From Actinopolyspora lacussalsi subsp. righensis (GTDB lineage: Bacteria > Actinomycetota > Actinomycetes > Mycobacteriales > Pseudonocardiaceae), in contig NZ_FPAT01000004.1 of the NCBI RefSeq assembly GCF_900116555.1, positions 62,001 to 126,000 on the forward strand: a stretch of DNA of 64,000 nt, written 5' to 3'. The notes under the pieces were generated by a model, which was not told the DNA's origin, did not search any database, and was given only the letters and a program-made list of their open reading frames with translations. Below, in pieces: positions 1 to 10,604 of this stretch (position 1 is the stretch's first letter; each line of letters begins with the position of its first letter). The translations under genes were made by a program, and so were the position numbers.

Positions 1-54
1 GATCGCCTCGTGGTCGTAGGCCTTGAGCCGGATGCGGATCTTCTGTCCCGCCAT
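1..54 (-). CDS. rpsJ: 30S ribosomal protein S10 (N-terminal fragment)
   Basis: Only the first 18 codons lie in the window, and the gene runs off its left edge. They read MAGQKIRIRLKAYDHEAI, the conserved start of S10, a small-subunit head protein that doubles as NusE in antitermination. It follows tuf in the usual actinobacterial order and would be the first gene of the S10 ribosomal operon. The ATG lies 13 bases downstream of a purine-rich GAGGAA. The identification is firm; the partial state is due only to the window edge. Confidence 0.95.
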   Translation of the reverse strand, partial: MAGQKIRIRLKAYDHEAI

Positions 55-537
55 AGTGGCTTGCCGTTCCTCTAGTCTCGTGCCGCTAGTACCTAGCGCG
101 GTGCGCAGACCCGGCGCCGACGTCGCGGCGACCCGGCGGCCACGTGCTGAAGCGCACGTACCTGCCCGATCTCGCGAACGCGACACCACGGTTTCGCAGC
201 CCGCCCCTGTTCAGGTGTCTGGGTGCCCGGTACACGCGGTCGGGCGTGTCGCCCGCGCGACGCAACCGGTCCCATCGATCCACGCCGATGAGATGGATCC
301 GCAGGGATCCGTACACCTCGGGTTGCCACCTAATCGGCCCCGGCCGGAACGTCTGTCCGGCGGCACCCGCGCAACCGGAACGCCGCCCCGCGAAGGAAAT
401 TCACGGCAACGGCGTGCCCACGTCGAAGCGGCCGAACCGATCACGAACCGTGATTCACACGGGTCAGGAAGTTCGGCCGCCTCAACAGGCAACCCGTTCA
501 GGGTGACACACCGAGTGCGTCGCCCCTGAATCGGGGT
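55..537 (-). promoter_or_regulatory. rpsJ (S10 operon) upstream region
   Basis: This 483-base stretch between tuf and rpsJ has no credible gene. It holds three symmetric sequences: CGCTAG-TAC-CTAGCG at 84-98, close to where the promoter or leader of rpsJ should be; a hairpin core GGTCGGGCGTGTCGCCCG at 238-255, inside a 23-base block (233-255) repeated in the rpsL leader; and ATCACG-AAC-CGTGAT at 440-454. No clean -35/-10 pair was found, so the promoter is not placed. Confidence 0.5.
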
Positions 538-573
538 GGGTTCCGGGTCCGGTCACCACCGGGTCCGGAACCC
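538..573 (-). terminator. hairpin after tuf
   Basis: A 9-bp inverted repeat (GGGTTCCGG at 538-546, CCGGAACCC at 565-573) starts five bases beyond the tuf stop codon. There is no strong U-tract after it on the minus strand, so it may act as a weak terminator or an mRNA 3' stabiliser between tuf and the S10 operon. Confidence 0.5.
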
Positions 574-578
574 TGCCA

Positions 579-1772
579 TTACTTGGTGACCTTGATGACG
601 CGACCCGCGCCGACGGTACGGCCGCCCTCACGGATCGCGAAGCGCAGTCCTTCCTCCATGGCGATGGGCTGGATGAGCTGCACCGACATCTCCGTGTTGT
701 CACCGGGCATGACCATCTCGGTGCCCTCGGGAAGGGTCACCACACCGGTCACGTCGGTGGTACGGAAGTAGAACTGCGGACGGTAGTTGTTGAAGAACGG
801 CGTGTGCCTGCCGCCCTCGTCCTTGGACAGGATGTAGACCTGCGCCTCGAACTCGGTGTGCGGGGTGGTGGTGCCGGGCTTGATGACAACCATGCCCCGC
901 TCGACGTCCTCACGCTTGACACCACGCAGCAGCAGACCGACGTTGTCGCCGGCCTCACCGCTGTCGAGCAGCTTGCGGAACATCTCGACACCGGTGACGG
1001 TCGTGCTGATCGGCTTCTCCTTGATGCCGACCATCTCGACGTTCTCGTTCACCTTGATGACACCGCGCTCGACACGGCCGGTGACCACGGTCCCGCGACC
1101 GGTGATGGAGAAGACGTCCTCCACCGGCATCAGGAACGGCTGGTCGGTGGCACGCTGCGGGTCCGGAACGCTGGAGTCCACCGCGTTGAGCAGCTCCATG
1201 ATCTTCTGGCCCCACTCGGCGTCGCCCTCCAGGGCCTTCAGCGCCGAGACACGGACGATCGGTACGTCGTCGCCCGGGAAGTCCTGCTCGCTGAGGAGCT
1301 CACGGACCTCCATCTCGACCAGGTCCATGATCTCCTCGTCGTCGACCATGTCGGCCTTGTTCAGCGCGACGAGGATGTAGGGGACGCCGACCTGCTTCGC
1401 CAGCAGCACGTGCTCGCGGGTCTGCGGCATCGGGCCGTCGGTGGCGGCCACGACCAGGATCGCACCGTCCATCTGGGCGGCACCGGTGATCATGTTCTTC
1501 ACGTAGTCCGCGTGGCCCGGAGCGTCCACGTGGGCGTAGTGCCGCGCCTCGGTCTGGTACTCGACGTGCGCGATCTGAATCGTGATCCCGCGGTCCTTCT
1601 CCTCCGGCGCCTTGTCGATGTCCTCGAAAGGCGTGTAGGGGTTCAGGTCCGGGTGGTTGTCGTGCAGGACCTTGGTGATAGCCGCGGTCAGTGTGGTTTT
1701 GCCGTGGTCAACGTGACCGATGGTCCCGATGTTGACGTGCGGCTTGTCCCTCTCGAACTTCGCCTTCGCCAC
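579..1772 (-). CDS. tuf: elongation factor Tu
   Basis: A 397-residue GTPase that carries aminoacyl-tRNA to the ribosomal A site. The P-loop GHVDHGKTT is at about residues 19-27, followed by the DAPGH switch motif and the NKAD guanine-specificity motif, then the two beta-barrel domains. Length matches the family. The start is GTG, preceded by an AGGAGG ribosome site nine to ten bases upstream. It is the last gene of the str cluster rpsL-rpsG-fusA-tuf and is 161 bases below fusA. Nothing unusual was seen. Confidence 0.98.
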   Translation of the reverse strand: MAKAKFERDKPHVNIGTIGHVDHGKTTLTAAITKVLHDNHPDLNPYTPFEDIDKAPEEKDRGITIQIAHVEYQTEARHYAHVDAPGHADYVKNMITGAAQMDGAILVVAATDGPMPQTREHVLLAKQVGVPYILVALNKADMVDDEEIMDLVEMEVRELLSEQDFPGDDVPIVRVSALKALEGDAEWGQKIMELLNAVDSSVPDPQRATDQPFLMPVEDVFSITGRGTVVTGRVERGVIKVNENVEMVGIKEKPISTTVTGVEMFRKLLDSGEAGDNVGLLLRGVKREDVERGMVVIKPGTTTPHTEFEAQVYILSKDEGGRHTPFFNNYRPQFYFRTTDVTGVVTLPEGTEMVMPGDNTEMSVQLIQPIAMEEGLRFAIREGGRTVGAGRVIKVTK

Positions 1773-1933
1773 TGGAATGTCCTCCTGGACTCGTCATCAA
1801 TTTCCGCCCCGCCACGGGCTCGGGTCACGCGCCCTCTCGCGTGGGAGCCAGCTCCGGGCGGAATCCTGTCGGGTTGTGCCATCGGCCCGTTGTCCCGAGC
1901 GCGGAAACGGGCCGATGTCGGGCCACAGCGGAG

Positions 1934-4036
1934 TTACTCCCCCGTGGCCTTCGCGATGATCTCCTTGGCCACGTTCGCCGGAACCTCGCCGTAGGAGTCG
2001 AACACCATCGAGTAGTTCGCGCGACCCTGCGTCTTGGAACGCAGATCGCCCACGTACCCGAACATTTCGGACAGCGGCACCAGCGCCTTGACAACGCGGG
2101 AACCGCCACGCTCCTCCATGGCCTGAACGTGACCACGGCGGGAGTTGAGGTCGCCGATGACTTCACCCATGTATTCCTCGGGTGTCGTCGTCTCGACCGC
2201 CATCAACGGTTCGAGCAGCGCGGGACTGGCCTTGGAGCAGGCCTCCTTCATCGCCATCGAACCGGCGACCTTGAACGCCATTTCCGACGAGTCCACCTCG
2301 TGGTACTGGCCGTCCACCAAGGTCATCTTGACACCGACCATCGGATAGCCCGCCAGCACACCGACCTGCATGGCGTCCTGCGCGCCCTCGTCCACCGACG
2401 GAATGTACTCGCGGGGGATACGCCCACCGGTGATCTGGTTGTCGAACTCGTAGGTCGCGCTCTCCGAGCTCTGCTCGATCGGATCCAGGTTGACGACCAC
2501 ACGCGCGAACTGACCGGAACCACCGGTCTGCTTCTTGTGCGTGAACTCGTGCTTCTGGACCGACTTGCGGATCGTCTCGCGATAGGCGACCTGCGGCTTG
2601 CCGATGTTGGCCTCGACCTTGAAGTCGGTCTTCATCCGGTTGACCAGGACCTCGAGGTGGAGCTCACCCATGCCCTTGACGATGGTCTGCCCGGTCTCCT
2701 CGTCGAACTTGACCTGGAAGGTCGGGTCCTCTTCGGCGAGTTTCTGGATCGAGGTGGACAGCTTCTCCTGATCGGCCTTGGTCTTGGGCTCGATCGCGAC
2801 CTCGATGACCGGGTCGGGGAAGCTCATCGACTCCAGAACGATCTGGTTCTGCGGGTCGCACAGGGTGTCACCGGTGCTGGTGTCCTTCAGCCCGACGACC
2901 GCGTAGATGTGCCCGGCCTGTCCCTCCTCGACCGGGTTCTCCTTGTTGGAGTGCATCTGGAACAGCTTGCCGATGCGCTCCTTGCGGTCCCGGATGGAGT
3001 TCATCACCTGGGCACCCTGCTCGATCTTGCCCGAGTAGACCCGGACGTAGGTGAGCTTGCCGTAGAACGGGTGCACGGCCACCTTGAACGCCAGGGCCGA
3101 GAAGGGCTCCTCGGTGCTGGCCTGCCGCTCGGCGGCGTCGCCGGAGCCCGGCAGCACGCCCTGCACCGCGGGAATGTCCAGCGGCGAGGGGAGGTACTCC
3201 ACGACCGCGTCCAGCATCGGCTGCACGCCCTTGTTCTTGAAGGCGGTCCCGCACAGCACGGGGAAGGCCTCCTGGCTCAGCGTGAGCGCACGGATGCCCT
3301 GCTTGATCTGCTCGACGGTCAGTTCCTCACCGCCGAAGTAGGCCTCCATGAGCTCTTCACTGGACTCGGCGACCGACTCGAGCAGCTCGTTGCGGTACTC
3401 GTTGGCGGTCTCGACCAGATCGGCCGGGATGTCCTCGAGCTCGTACTGCGCGCCCTTGGCCACGTCACCACGCCAGGTCAGCGCCTTCATGCTGACCAGG
3501 TCGACAACACCCTCGAAGTCGGACTCGCTGCCGATGGGCAGTTGCAGCACCAGCGGCTTGGCGTTGAGTCGTTCCCGGATGGTGCCGAGGGTGAAGTAGA
3601 AGTCGGCGCCCATCTTGTCCATCTTGTTGACGAAACAGATGCGCGGGACGCCGTACTTGTCCGCCTGGCGCCACACCTGCTCGGACTGGGGCTCGACCCC
3701 CTCCTTGCCGTCGAACACGGCGACGGCGCCGTCGAGCACGCGCAGCGAACGCTCCACCTCGGCGGTGAAGTCGACGTGCCCGGGGGTGTCGATGAGGTTG
3801 ATCTGATGTTCCTGCCAGAACGTCGTGGTGGCAGCCGAGGTAATCGTGATACCCCGCTTCTGCTCCTCCGACATCCAATCCATCGTCGCGGCGCCGTCGT
3901 GTACCTCACCGAGCTTGTAGTTGATCCCGGTGTAGTACAGAACCCGTTCGGTCGTGGTGGTCTTGCCCGCGTCGATGTGGGCCATGATGCCGATGTTGCG
4001 GACCTTGGTCAGGTCGGTCAGCACGTCGCGTGCCAC
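1934..4036 (-). CDS. fusA: elongation factor G
   Basis: A 700-residue translocation GTPase. It begins with a G domain (P-loop AHIDAGKTT near residues 19-27, DTPGH near 83-87, NKMDK near 137-141). Domains II to V follow, including the GMGELHLE segment of domain III and the glycine-rich GGSGQFARV stretch of domain IV. It promotes movement of tRNA and mRNA after peptide-bond formation and, with RRF, ribosome recycling. The start is GTG. It lies 79 bases below rpsG and 161 bases above tuf in the str operon, and length and domain order are typical. Confidence 0.98.
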   Translation of the reverse strand: MARDVLTDLTKVRNIGIMAHIDAGKTTTTERVLYYTGINYKLGEVHDGAATMDWMSEEQKRGITITSAATTTFWQEHQINLIDTPGHVDFTAEVERSLRVLDGAVAVFDGKEGVEPQSEQVWRQADKYGVPRICFVNKMDKMGADFYFTLGTIRERLNAKPLVLQLPIGSESDFEGVVDLVSMKALTWRGDVAKGAQYELEDIPADLVETANEYRNELLESVAESSEELMEAYFGGEELTVEQIKQGIRALTLSQEAFPVLCGTAFKNKGVQPMLDAVVEYLPSPLDIPAVQGVLPGSGDAAERQASTEEPFSALAFKVAVHPFYGKLTYVRVYSGKIEQGAQVMNSIRDRKERIGKLFQMHSNKENPVEEGQAGHIYAVVGLKDTSTGDTLCDPQNQIVLESMSFPDPVIEVAIEPKTKADQEKLSTSIQKLAEEDPTFQVKFDEETGQTIVKGMGELHLEVLVNRMKTDFKVEANIGKPQVAYRETIRKSVQKHEFTHKKQTGGSGQFARVVVNLDPIEQSSESATYEFDNQITGGRIPREYIPSVDEGAQDAMQVGVLAGYPMVGVKMTLVDGQYHEVDSSEMAFKVAGSMAMKEACSKASPALLEPLMAVETTTPEEYMGEVIGDLNSRRGHVQAMEERGGSRVVKALVPLSEMFGYVGDLRSKTQGRANYSMVFDSYGEVPANVAKEIIAKATGE

Positions 4037-4115
4037 GAGTTAGTCCCCGTTCCTACAGCAAGCCTGAAGCCGTCGAATCGGTGAGCCGAGGCGGGCAATA
4101 CAGCCGTGCCCGGCC

Positions 4116-4585
4116 TCACCACCGGTAATGCGCGAAAGCCTTGTTGGATTCCGCCATCTTGTGCGTGTCCTCGCGCTTCTTGACACTCGCACCGAGACCG
4201 TTGCTGGCATCGAGCAGCTCGTTGGTCAGGCGCTCGGTCATCGTCTTCTCACGACGCTGCCGGGAGAAACGAACCACCCAGCGCAGGGCCAGCGTGGTGG
4301 AGCGGCCGGCGCGCACCTCGACCGGGACCTGATAGGTCGCGCCACCGACACGGCGGCTGCGTACCTCCAGCGAGGGCTTGATGTTGTCCAGTGCGCGCTT
4401 GAGCGTCACGATCGGGTCGGTGCCGGTCTTCTCGCGGCACCCCTCGAGCGCGGAGTAGACGATGCGCTCGGCGAGCGAGCGCTTGCCGTCCACCAGGACC
4501 TTGTTCACCAGCTGAGTGACCAGCGGCGAGCTGTACACGGGATCGGCGTTCAGCTGCCGCTTCGGTGCAGGACCCTTCCGGGGCA

Positions 4586-4586
<1 letters not shown>
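4116..4586 (-). CDS. rpsG: 30S ribosomal protein S7
   Basis: A 156-residue primary binding protein of the 16S rRNA 3' domain, needed to nucleate assembly of the small-subunit head. It has the typical start [10 protein letters not shown] and the usual basic middle region. Its ATG overlaps the rpsL stop codon by one base (TGATG), so the two genes are likely translationally coupled. Length is as expected for actinobacteria. Confidence 0.98.
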
Positions 4587-4960
<374 letters not shown>

Positions 4961-5105
4961 GGACCGGCTTTCTTCTCGAGCGTTCGCGTCTTGGTGGTAC
5001 TCGTTAACAGCAGCGCTCGTTCGAGCACCGTTCGCACCCCTGGCGCCGAGCACCGCGTACGTAGGTCTCTGTGTACTTGGGCCTCTCCCGCGCCCTCACC
5101 CGCGA

Positions 5106-5128
5106 CACGAGGTCGGGCGTGTCGCCCG
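5106..5128 (-). promoter_or_regulatory. rpsL leader hairpin shared with the rpsJ leader
   Basis: A 23-base block identical at 22 positions to 233-255 upstream of rpsJ. Its core GGTCGGGCGTGTCGCCCG forms a CGGGC/GCCCG stem around a GACAC loop on the coding strand. It lies 146-168 bases before the rpsL start codon. A shorter match (GCGTGTCGCCCG) lies 191-202 bases before rpoB at 21449-21460. The function is unknown. Confidence 0.5.
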
Positions 5129-5288
5129 TTCCTCAGCCGTTCGGCGGGGCGGCGTCCCAGCGGGCAGTGCCCCGGTGGGCCGTCAGGAGAGTTCCGCACC
5201 ATCCACGGGCGCTCCCCCGCCGACCACGCGGGCGGTTCTCGCGCACGGACATGCGGAGTGACCCGAGGGGTTTCGGGTCCAAGTCATA

Positions 5289-5318
5289 AAGATACCTGCC
5301 CCGTTTGCAGAGGGTCAA
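5289..5318 (-). promoter_or_regulatory. predicted str-operon (rpsL) promoter
   Basis: On the minus strand, TTGACC (5313-5318) and TATCTT (5289-5294) are separated by 18 bases, a reasonable sigma-70/HrdB-type promoter. It would give an mRNA leader of a little over 300 bases before rpsL. Confidence 0.5.
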
Positions 5319-5445
5319 AACGGGGGTGCGCGCCCGACTCGCCAACGTCCGCATCCGACTTTACTGCGGAAGACAAGAGATCGCGAGCACCTGGCCACCA
5401 GGCTCCCGCACTGTGGATACCCGAGCACGCCCCCGGGCCGCCCCA

Positions 5446-5483
5446 CCCGCTGTTATCCAGTGTCCCCGCTGTTATCCAGCGTC
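5446..5483. repeat. tandem duplication of a 19-base unit
   Basis: Two abutting copies of CCCGCTGTTATCCAGYGTC, differing at one base, lie in the gap between rpsL and the ADP-ribosylglycohydrolase-like gene. The TTATCCAG inside resembles a DnaA box (TTATCCACA) but lacks the final CA. A third related GTGGATAC lies just upstream. Confidence 0.6.
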
Positions 5484-5561
5484 GCGCTCCCGCGAGGAAG
5501 GCCCGACGTCGCGCGGGTCGGCTACCCGATGTCGGCTACCCGCGGCGAGAGCCGGCGGGAG
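5484..5561 (-). repeat. decayed copy (C) of the 108-base cruciform element
   Basis: The reverse complement of the element described at 13247 and 57576 aligns here with roughly three quarters of its core bases. The GCGAGGAAGGCCCGACGT arm, the loop bases CTACCCGATGTCGG and the GCGAGAGCCG arm are all kept. It lies between the str promoter region and the 3' end of the 1565-residue protein gene. Confidence 0.55.
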
Positions 5562-5606
5562 GTCCGGCCGAGCGAGTGGCACTACAACCCGGCCGGAAAA
5601 CCTCGA

Positions 5607-8600
5607 TCAGGAATCGTCCAGCACATCGAGCTGCCCGGAGCTGACGCTGTTGATCCGTCGAGGAGCCGGTTTGGGATGATGCGACTGCTCGCCGCCCGCT
5701 CCCTGATCACCGCGCCCCGCTCGCGGACGCGGTTCCGCGTCGTCGGAACCGACCGCCCGCCCCTCGGACTCCGGCTGAAGCTCGGGACCGGAGTCGACGC
5801 TCCGGCCGGGCCCGCCCTCCGGAGCCGCGCCGGCCCTCCGGGGAGCAGCCACGGCGGATTCGGAGTCACCGTTGTCCGGGACCGTACCGTCGCGAGCGAC
5901 CGCGGCGGGACGGCCGGGGACGTCGGGGCCGTCGGTGGCCTCGGAGTACCCGGGGCCGTCGATGTGCCCGGGGCCGTCGATGTGCCCGGCCGCGGCGGGG
6001 CGAGCGGAGACATCAGGGTGACCGACCTCGTCGGGCACGGTCGGAATCACGTGAGTTCGCCGAACATCATCCGATTCGGGGAAGGAATCGACGGTTTCCC
6101 CACCTTCCGGAGCGTTCGAGCCGAACGCGGCGGCATCGAAACCCACTTCCGGCTCGCCGGGTTCGGTCCATCCGGTGCTCCCACCGGAACCGGTTCCGGG
6201 GCTCGACGCCCGTCCGGCTTCGAACCACGAGTCCGAGGGCTCGGTCGGAACCGAGGTGTCGAAGGCGACGCCTTCATCACTTCCCGTCGCGGCGGGCGTC
6301 TCGGAACGCTCCGCGGCGAGCTCGGGCTCCTCGGAAACCCGGCGCTCCGCGTTGTCGACGTCCGGTCGATCGTGCTTCTCCGGGGAACCGAGCGCGTCGG
6401 TGTGGACCGCGCGAGCCTCCGGGGAGGCCACGGCGCCGGACTCCGGCTCCCGCGCGGCTGGCGTCGCGGGCTCGTCGAACGCCCGCTCCGTGCCGGGAAG
6501 CGGCGAACTCCCGTCGCGCCGCCCCGCTTCCGGTGCGGGAGGTTCCCCGGACGCTTCCGGCTCCGCGAGCGACCCGGGTGACTCCTCGCTCGAAGAGCGT
6601 TGCCCGGGGCGAGCCGAGCCCACCTCGCCCTCCCCGACGATCCGGGAGGGATACCTGCGACGCCACTCGCCGTCCGAGGCGGGAGAACTCGCATCGGAGT
6701 TCTCCTCCGGCCGCAGTCGAGCGTCGAAGGCCGCGACGCAGTCCATCGCCATCCGCTGCACGACCTCACGGAGTTCGAGCTCGGCCAGCCAATCCATCGG
6801 CAACGCCCCCACACCCAGCAACGCGCCGACGATGGAGCCGCAGACCGCTCCGCTCGCACTGCTGTTACCCGAGTGGCGAACCGCGACGCGCAGCGCACCA
6901 CGCACGTCCTCCGACGCCAACGTCGCGCACACGGCTATGGCGAGCACCTCCGCCGCGCTCCGGCCACCGCCCAACCGCCGCGCGAGCCGTTCGGGATCCG
7001 GCGTGCCCTCGGCGGCGACATCCACCGCGGTGGCGAGCGCCGCACTGGTGTCCTCGTGACCCTGCCAGGTCTCCAGTACCTGCAGCGCCAGCCAGACCCC
7101 CTCGTCGAGCCCCTTGCCCAGTACAGCCTGCTGCACGATCACAGCGAACGCCCCCGCGGGCAGATAACCGCTCGGATGCCCGTGGGTCAGTGAGGCCAGC
7201 CGCACCCCGACCTCGAAGACCTCGACGGGCTCGGCGGACCAGAAGGCCGCCGGGGTGGCACGTACGAGCGCGCCACAACCGGTGGAGTTGTCCACGGGAG
7301 CCGTCTGCTCACCGTGCGCGGAACGCTCACCGAACGCCTCCAGCTCGCTGTACACGGCGGAACCGGGCGAACGCACGGCGAACAGCTCGGGCACCTCGAC
7401 CAGCCAACCGTCCGGCTCCGGGTGATCGTCGGCCAGGCCACCGAGCGCCCACCGCCAGGAAACGCCCTGGCTGTACAACCAGCGCTGGGCCGCGAGCCGC
7501 GACTCCGGCAGCGGGTCCACGGCATCCGGTGAGTCCGAGTGCCCGGTGCAGGCACGAATCAGCCCCTCGGCGCTGAACAGCACGGTCTGTGTGGCCGCGG
7601 TCACCGATCCGGGTCTCCCGGCGTACTCCGGAAGCGCGACGGGACCCCCCGCACCGTGACGATCGGCGATTTCCTCGGCGCTCAGCGGGGTGACACCCGC
7701 CCCCAGGGCATCTCCCAACGCTCCGCCCAGCAGACACCCCAGGATTCGTTCGGTCAGTGAGTGGGGGGCCGCATCGGCGTCCTCGGTGATCGCGTGCCCT
7801 CCCCCGACATGCGGGCCACTCGGCTGCGCCTCGGTGGTGGAGGCACCACCCGACGCGTGGTGGGTGGACTCGATCGACGGGTCGTCCCGCTCCACCGGGG
7901 GCTCGGCCGAGTACTCGGCAGGCTCGGTGGAGTACTCGACAAGGTGCTCAGCGGAGTGCTCGGCAGGCCCAGTGGAGTGCTCGGCAGGGGGGTCGGGAGC
8001 GTATTCGGCGGGTTGTTCACCGGGACCGCCCCCGGCCTCCTGGCCGAGATCGTCGTCCACCTCGCCACGAGCGGCTGTTGTCGCGTCGGCGTCCCCCGTG
8101 GTCGGTTCGGGCCACGGGTGATCGGTCTCCGCTTCGGCGACGGGGGCGGATTCCCCAGGGGTCTCTCGGTCTACAGGGGTCTCTCGGTCTACAGGGACCT
8201 CTCGCTCGGCGGAAGGTCGTCGAACGCTCTCGTCCACGCCGGAACCGGCCCGAGCGGGAGCGGGCGGTGTCACGAACGACCCATCGCTGGGCTCGGAGAC
8301 ATCCGGGGTGCCTTCCCGGTCCGTCGCCACCTCCTCGTCCACCGATCCCGCCGTGGACTGCCGAACCGATCGTTCGGCTTCCGGTGGCCACGGCACGTCC
8401 GGGGACGAGTCGAGCACCGAGGACAGCTCCGGTGAAGCCGTCTCGGTGGGCGGAGCTCCGGTGGTCCTGCTGCCCGGTAACGGCGGCAGCTGGTCGACAC
8501 CGGGCAACCGGATCCGCGGCGCGGCCGATGTTTCGGTGTCCTCCGGCGCGAGGAACGGATCCGCACGTTCGCCGCTCCCGGCACCGGATTCGTCGGGAGA

Positions 8601-10304
8601 GACGGTCTCGCCGTGCGAGGTGTCCGGCGCGGCGGGGTGCTCTTCCCCCGAAGGAGCGAGATACCCCCGTGCCAGCGGGTCGGTCGAGTCGGCGACTCCC
8701 TCGTCCACGCTGGGAACGGGCGTGCTCTCCGGACGGTCGATGTCGGCGATGTCTCCCACCGGCCCGGGGCCACCGTTGCCCGCGCCCGCCCCGGGGGGCT
8801 CCTGCCACGGGGACTCGGAAACCTGCTCGGAACTCGCGGTCGCCCCGGCCCCCGGGAGGTGCTCGGAGTCCGGAGGATGTTCGGGGGCAGGGGGATGTTC
8901 GGGGCTACCGCGCAACACGATCCGGTCGGTTCCCGGATCGGTTCCCCGCACGGGCGGCCGAGCCGTGGCGCTCTCCACGGTGGGGGCGCCGGCGTCGTTC
9001 TCGGCCTCGGCGTACGGCTCGGGACCCACGGGCGGTTCGGGAGGCGGCTGGTGCTCCTTCCCGATCGCGGGCAGCACCTGGGTGGGAGGGGCGGCCGCGT
9101 CCACCGTCCAGGCGGTGGAGTCCAGGCCGCGTGCCCGCTCGGCGCTGTCGTCGACGTAGCGCTGCGCCCACTTCGGAGCGGGTGGTGGCGGGGCGAACGC
9201 CTCCGCCGCGTCGGTGGACAGGGTGTTGACGATCTCGCGGATCTCCAGCTCGGCCGCCCACCGTTCGGGAATGGCCGCCGCACCGTGTATCGCCCCGGCC
9301 AGCTGGCCGGCCAGCGCCCCGGCGATGCTGCTGTCCGCGGAGTGGTTGACCGCGGCGGTGACCGCGTCCGCGAACGTGGCCGCCGAGGCCACCGAGGCGA
9401 AGGCGATCCCCAGCTCCCCCAGCCCGTTGGACGGGCAGAACTCGATGTCCAGCACACGCGGATCGACCGGTCCGCCCTGGCGAGCGGTGAACACGGCCGC
9501 GTGCAACGTCCGCAGCACACCGGCGGGCGGCACGCCCTGCTCCAGCTGCGAACGGTGAAGCTCCCAGGAGCGCACCGCGTCCCACAGCGGGATGCCGTTG
9601 ATGAGCGCGCCGAGCACGTCCGAGTGCAACGCGCAGGCGGCGCGGGTCTCGTAGTGCGAGGTCAGCAGCCACGGAACCCGCGAGGCCACCGCGTTGACGG
9701 TCCGGGCCTCGCCACTCCAGACCATCACCGGAGCGGTCCACACCAGACAGTCCGCGAAGGGCTGTTCCTCGGGTGGGACGGCCGAGGGCTGCCCGGGGGT
9801 GAGCTGTTCGGCCGGTATCCGGTCGGTCAACGCCGACAGCGTGCGAAGCGCGGGACCACCGGCATTCCGGGTGGAGAAAAGCTCCGACCTGCCGAGCAAC
9901 CAACCCGTGGGTTCGGGGTGACTGCGCCAGTAGCCGGACATGGCGTACGGCCAGGGCACTCCCTGGGTGTACAACCAGGCCAGGTGGTTGGCACGGATCA
10001 CCGGAAGCGGATCCTGCTCCCCCGTGGCACGGGCGCGCAGCAGGGCGTCCATGGTGAACACCGTCAGTTGGGTCAGATCCGTGACACCACCGCGGTTACC
10101 GAACACGGGCAGGTTGTCCACGACACCGCGCGGGCCGAGCCACTGCCGGATGGCTGACGAACTCCAACCACGCACCCCCGCACCCAGCGCGTCACCGACC
10201 GCTCCGCCGAGCAACGCGCCGCGCAGTCGGTCCGACCAGCTCAACTGCCGGACCGCACCGGGTTGGCCGCCGGCCTGGGCGGGCCTGGACTGCCTGTCGG
10301 TCAT
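5607..10304 (-). CDS. tandem ADP-ribosylglycohydrolase-like (DraG fold) protein, probably non-catalytic
   Basis: A 1565-residue protein. The ATG at 10304 is preceded by a GGAG site; a longer reading frame adds 49 unlikely residues. Domain 1 is at about 22-372 and domain 2 at about 850-1195. Both have the GALLGGAVGDALGAG-type start and the C-terminal glycine-rich helix of the DraG/ADP-ribosylglycohydrolase family, which removes ADP-ribose using two metal ions. The metal motifs are eroded: TDDT is TDLT (75-78) in domain 1 and TAAT (902-905) in domain 2. The HSGDSDSTG motif is HSADSSIAG (321-329) and HSGNSSASG (1144-1152). Acidic Pro/Ser/Glu-rich linkers fill 373-849 and 1200-1565. It may bind ADP-ribose or act as a scaffold. 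It is monocistronic, below rpsL; the function is not known. Confidence 0.8.
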   Translation of the reverse strand: MTDRQSRPAQAGGQPGAVRQLSWSDRLRGALLGGAVGDALGAGVRGWSSSAIRQWLGPRGVVDNLPVFGNRGGVTDLTQLTVFTMDALLRARATGEQDPLPVIRANHLAWLYTQGVPWPYAMSGYWRSHPEPTGWLLGRSELFSTRNAGGPALRTLSALTDRIPAEQLTPGQPSAVPPEEQPFADCLVWTAPVMVWSGEARTVNAVASRVPWLLTSHYETRAACALHSDVLGALINGIPLWDAVRSWELHRSQLEQGVPPAGVLRTLHAAVFTARQGGPVDPRVLDIEFCPSNGLGELGIAFASVASAATFADAVTAAVNHSADSSIAGALAGQLAGAIHGAAAIPERWAAELEIREIVNTLSTDAAEAFAPPPPAPKWAQRYVDDSAERARGLDSTAWTVDAAAPPTQVLPAIGKEHQPPPEPPVGPEPYAEAENDAGAPTVESATARPPVRGTDPGTDRIVLRGSPEHPPAPEHPPDSEHLPGAGATASSEQVSESPWQEPPGAGAGNGGPGPVGDIADIDRPESTPVPSVDEGVADSTDPLARGYLAPSGEEHPAAPDTSHGETVSPDESGAGSGERADPFLAPEDTETSAAPRIRLPGVDQLPPLPGSRTTGAPPTETASPELSSVLDSSPDVPWPPEAERSVRQSTAGSVDEEVATDREGTPDVSEPSDGSFVTPPAPARAGSGVDESVRRPSAEREVPVDRETPVDRETPGESAPVAEAETDHPWPEPTTGDADATTAARGEVDDDLGQEAGGGPGEQPAEYAPDPPAEHSTGPAEHSAEHLVEYSTEPAEYSAEPPVERDDPSIESTHHASGGASTTEAQPSGPHVGGGHAITEDADAAPHSLTERILGCLLGGALGDALGAGVTPLSAEEIADRHGAGGPVALPEYAGRPGSVTAATQTVLFSAEGLIRACTGHSDSPDAVDPLPESRLAAQRWLYSQGVSWRWALGGLADDHPEPDGWLVEVPELFAVRSPGSAVYSELEAFGERSAHGEQTAPVDNSTGCGALVRATPAAFWSAEPVEVFEVGVRLASLTHGHPSGYLPAGAFAVIVQQAVLGKGLDEGVWLALQVLETWQGHEDTSAALATAVDVAAEGTPDPERLARRLGGGRSAAEVLAIAVCATLASEDVRGALRVAVRHSGNSSASGAVCGSIVGALLGVGALPMDWLAELELREVVQRMAMDCVAAFDARLRPEENSDASSPASDGEWRRRYPSRIVGEGEVGSARPGQRSSSEESPGSLAEPEASGEPPAPEAGRRDGSSPLPGTERAFDEPATPAAREPESGAVASPEARAVHTDALGSPEKHDRPDVDNAERRVSEEPELAAERSETPAATGSDEGVAFDTSVPTEPSDSWFEAGRASSPGTGSGGSTGWTEPGEPEVGFDAAAFGSNAPEGGETVDSFPESDDVRRTHVIPTVPDEVGHPDVSARPAAAGHIDGPGHIDGPGYSEATDGPDVPGRPAAVARDGTVPDNGDSESAVAAPRRAGAAPEGGPGRSVDSGPELQPESEGRAVGSDDAEPRPRAGRGDQGAGGEQSHHPKPAPRRINSVSSGQLDVLDDS

Positions 10305-10604
10305 CGGGGGACTACTCCTGCTCGGTTCGGTCTTGCCGGGCCGCGAATCCGGAAACGCTCGACGTGGCCGATAACGACGGCGTCCGGACACTCGCCGGGT
10401 GTCCGATTCCGACAGTCGCACGATCACGTCGAGCGGCTCCAGGAAGTTCACCCGTTCCCGCGTTCCACCGCGAACGACCCGATGACGAACGACCCGGACC
10501 GATCGGTTCGCGGCCGGAGGGATCCGAAGTACCGGGGAATCCGGATCACCGCCACGACCGAAAGAGTACCAACCGGGCCGGAACCCGATCCCACGATGAA
10601 CCGA

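Noticed and set aside
5440-5483. Possible origin of replication from TTATCCAG sites
   Set aside because: Only two imperfect boxes, no dnaA or dnaN genes and no AT-rich unwinding region; the neighbouring genes are the str operon.
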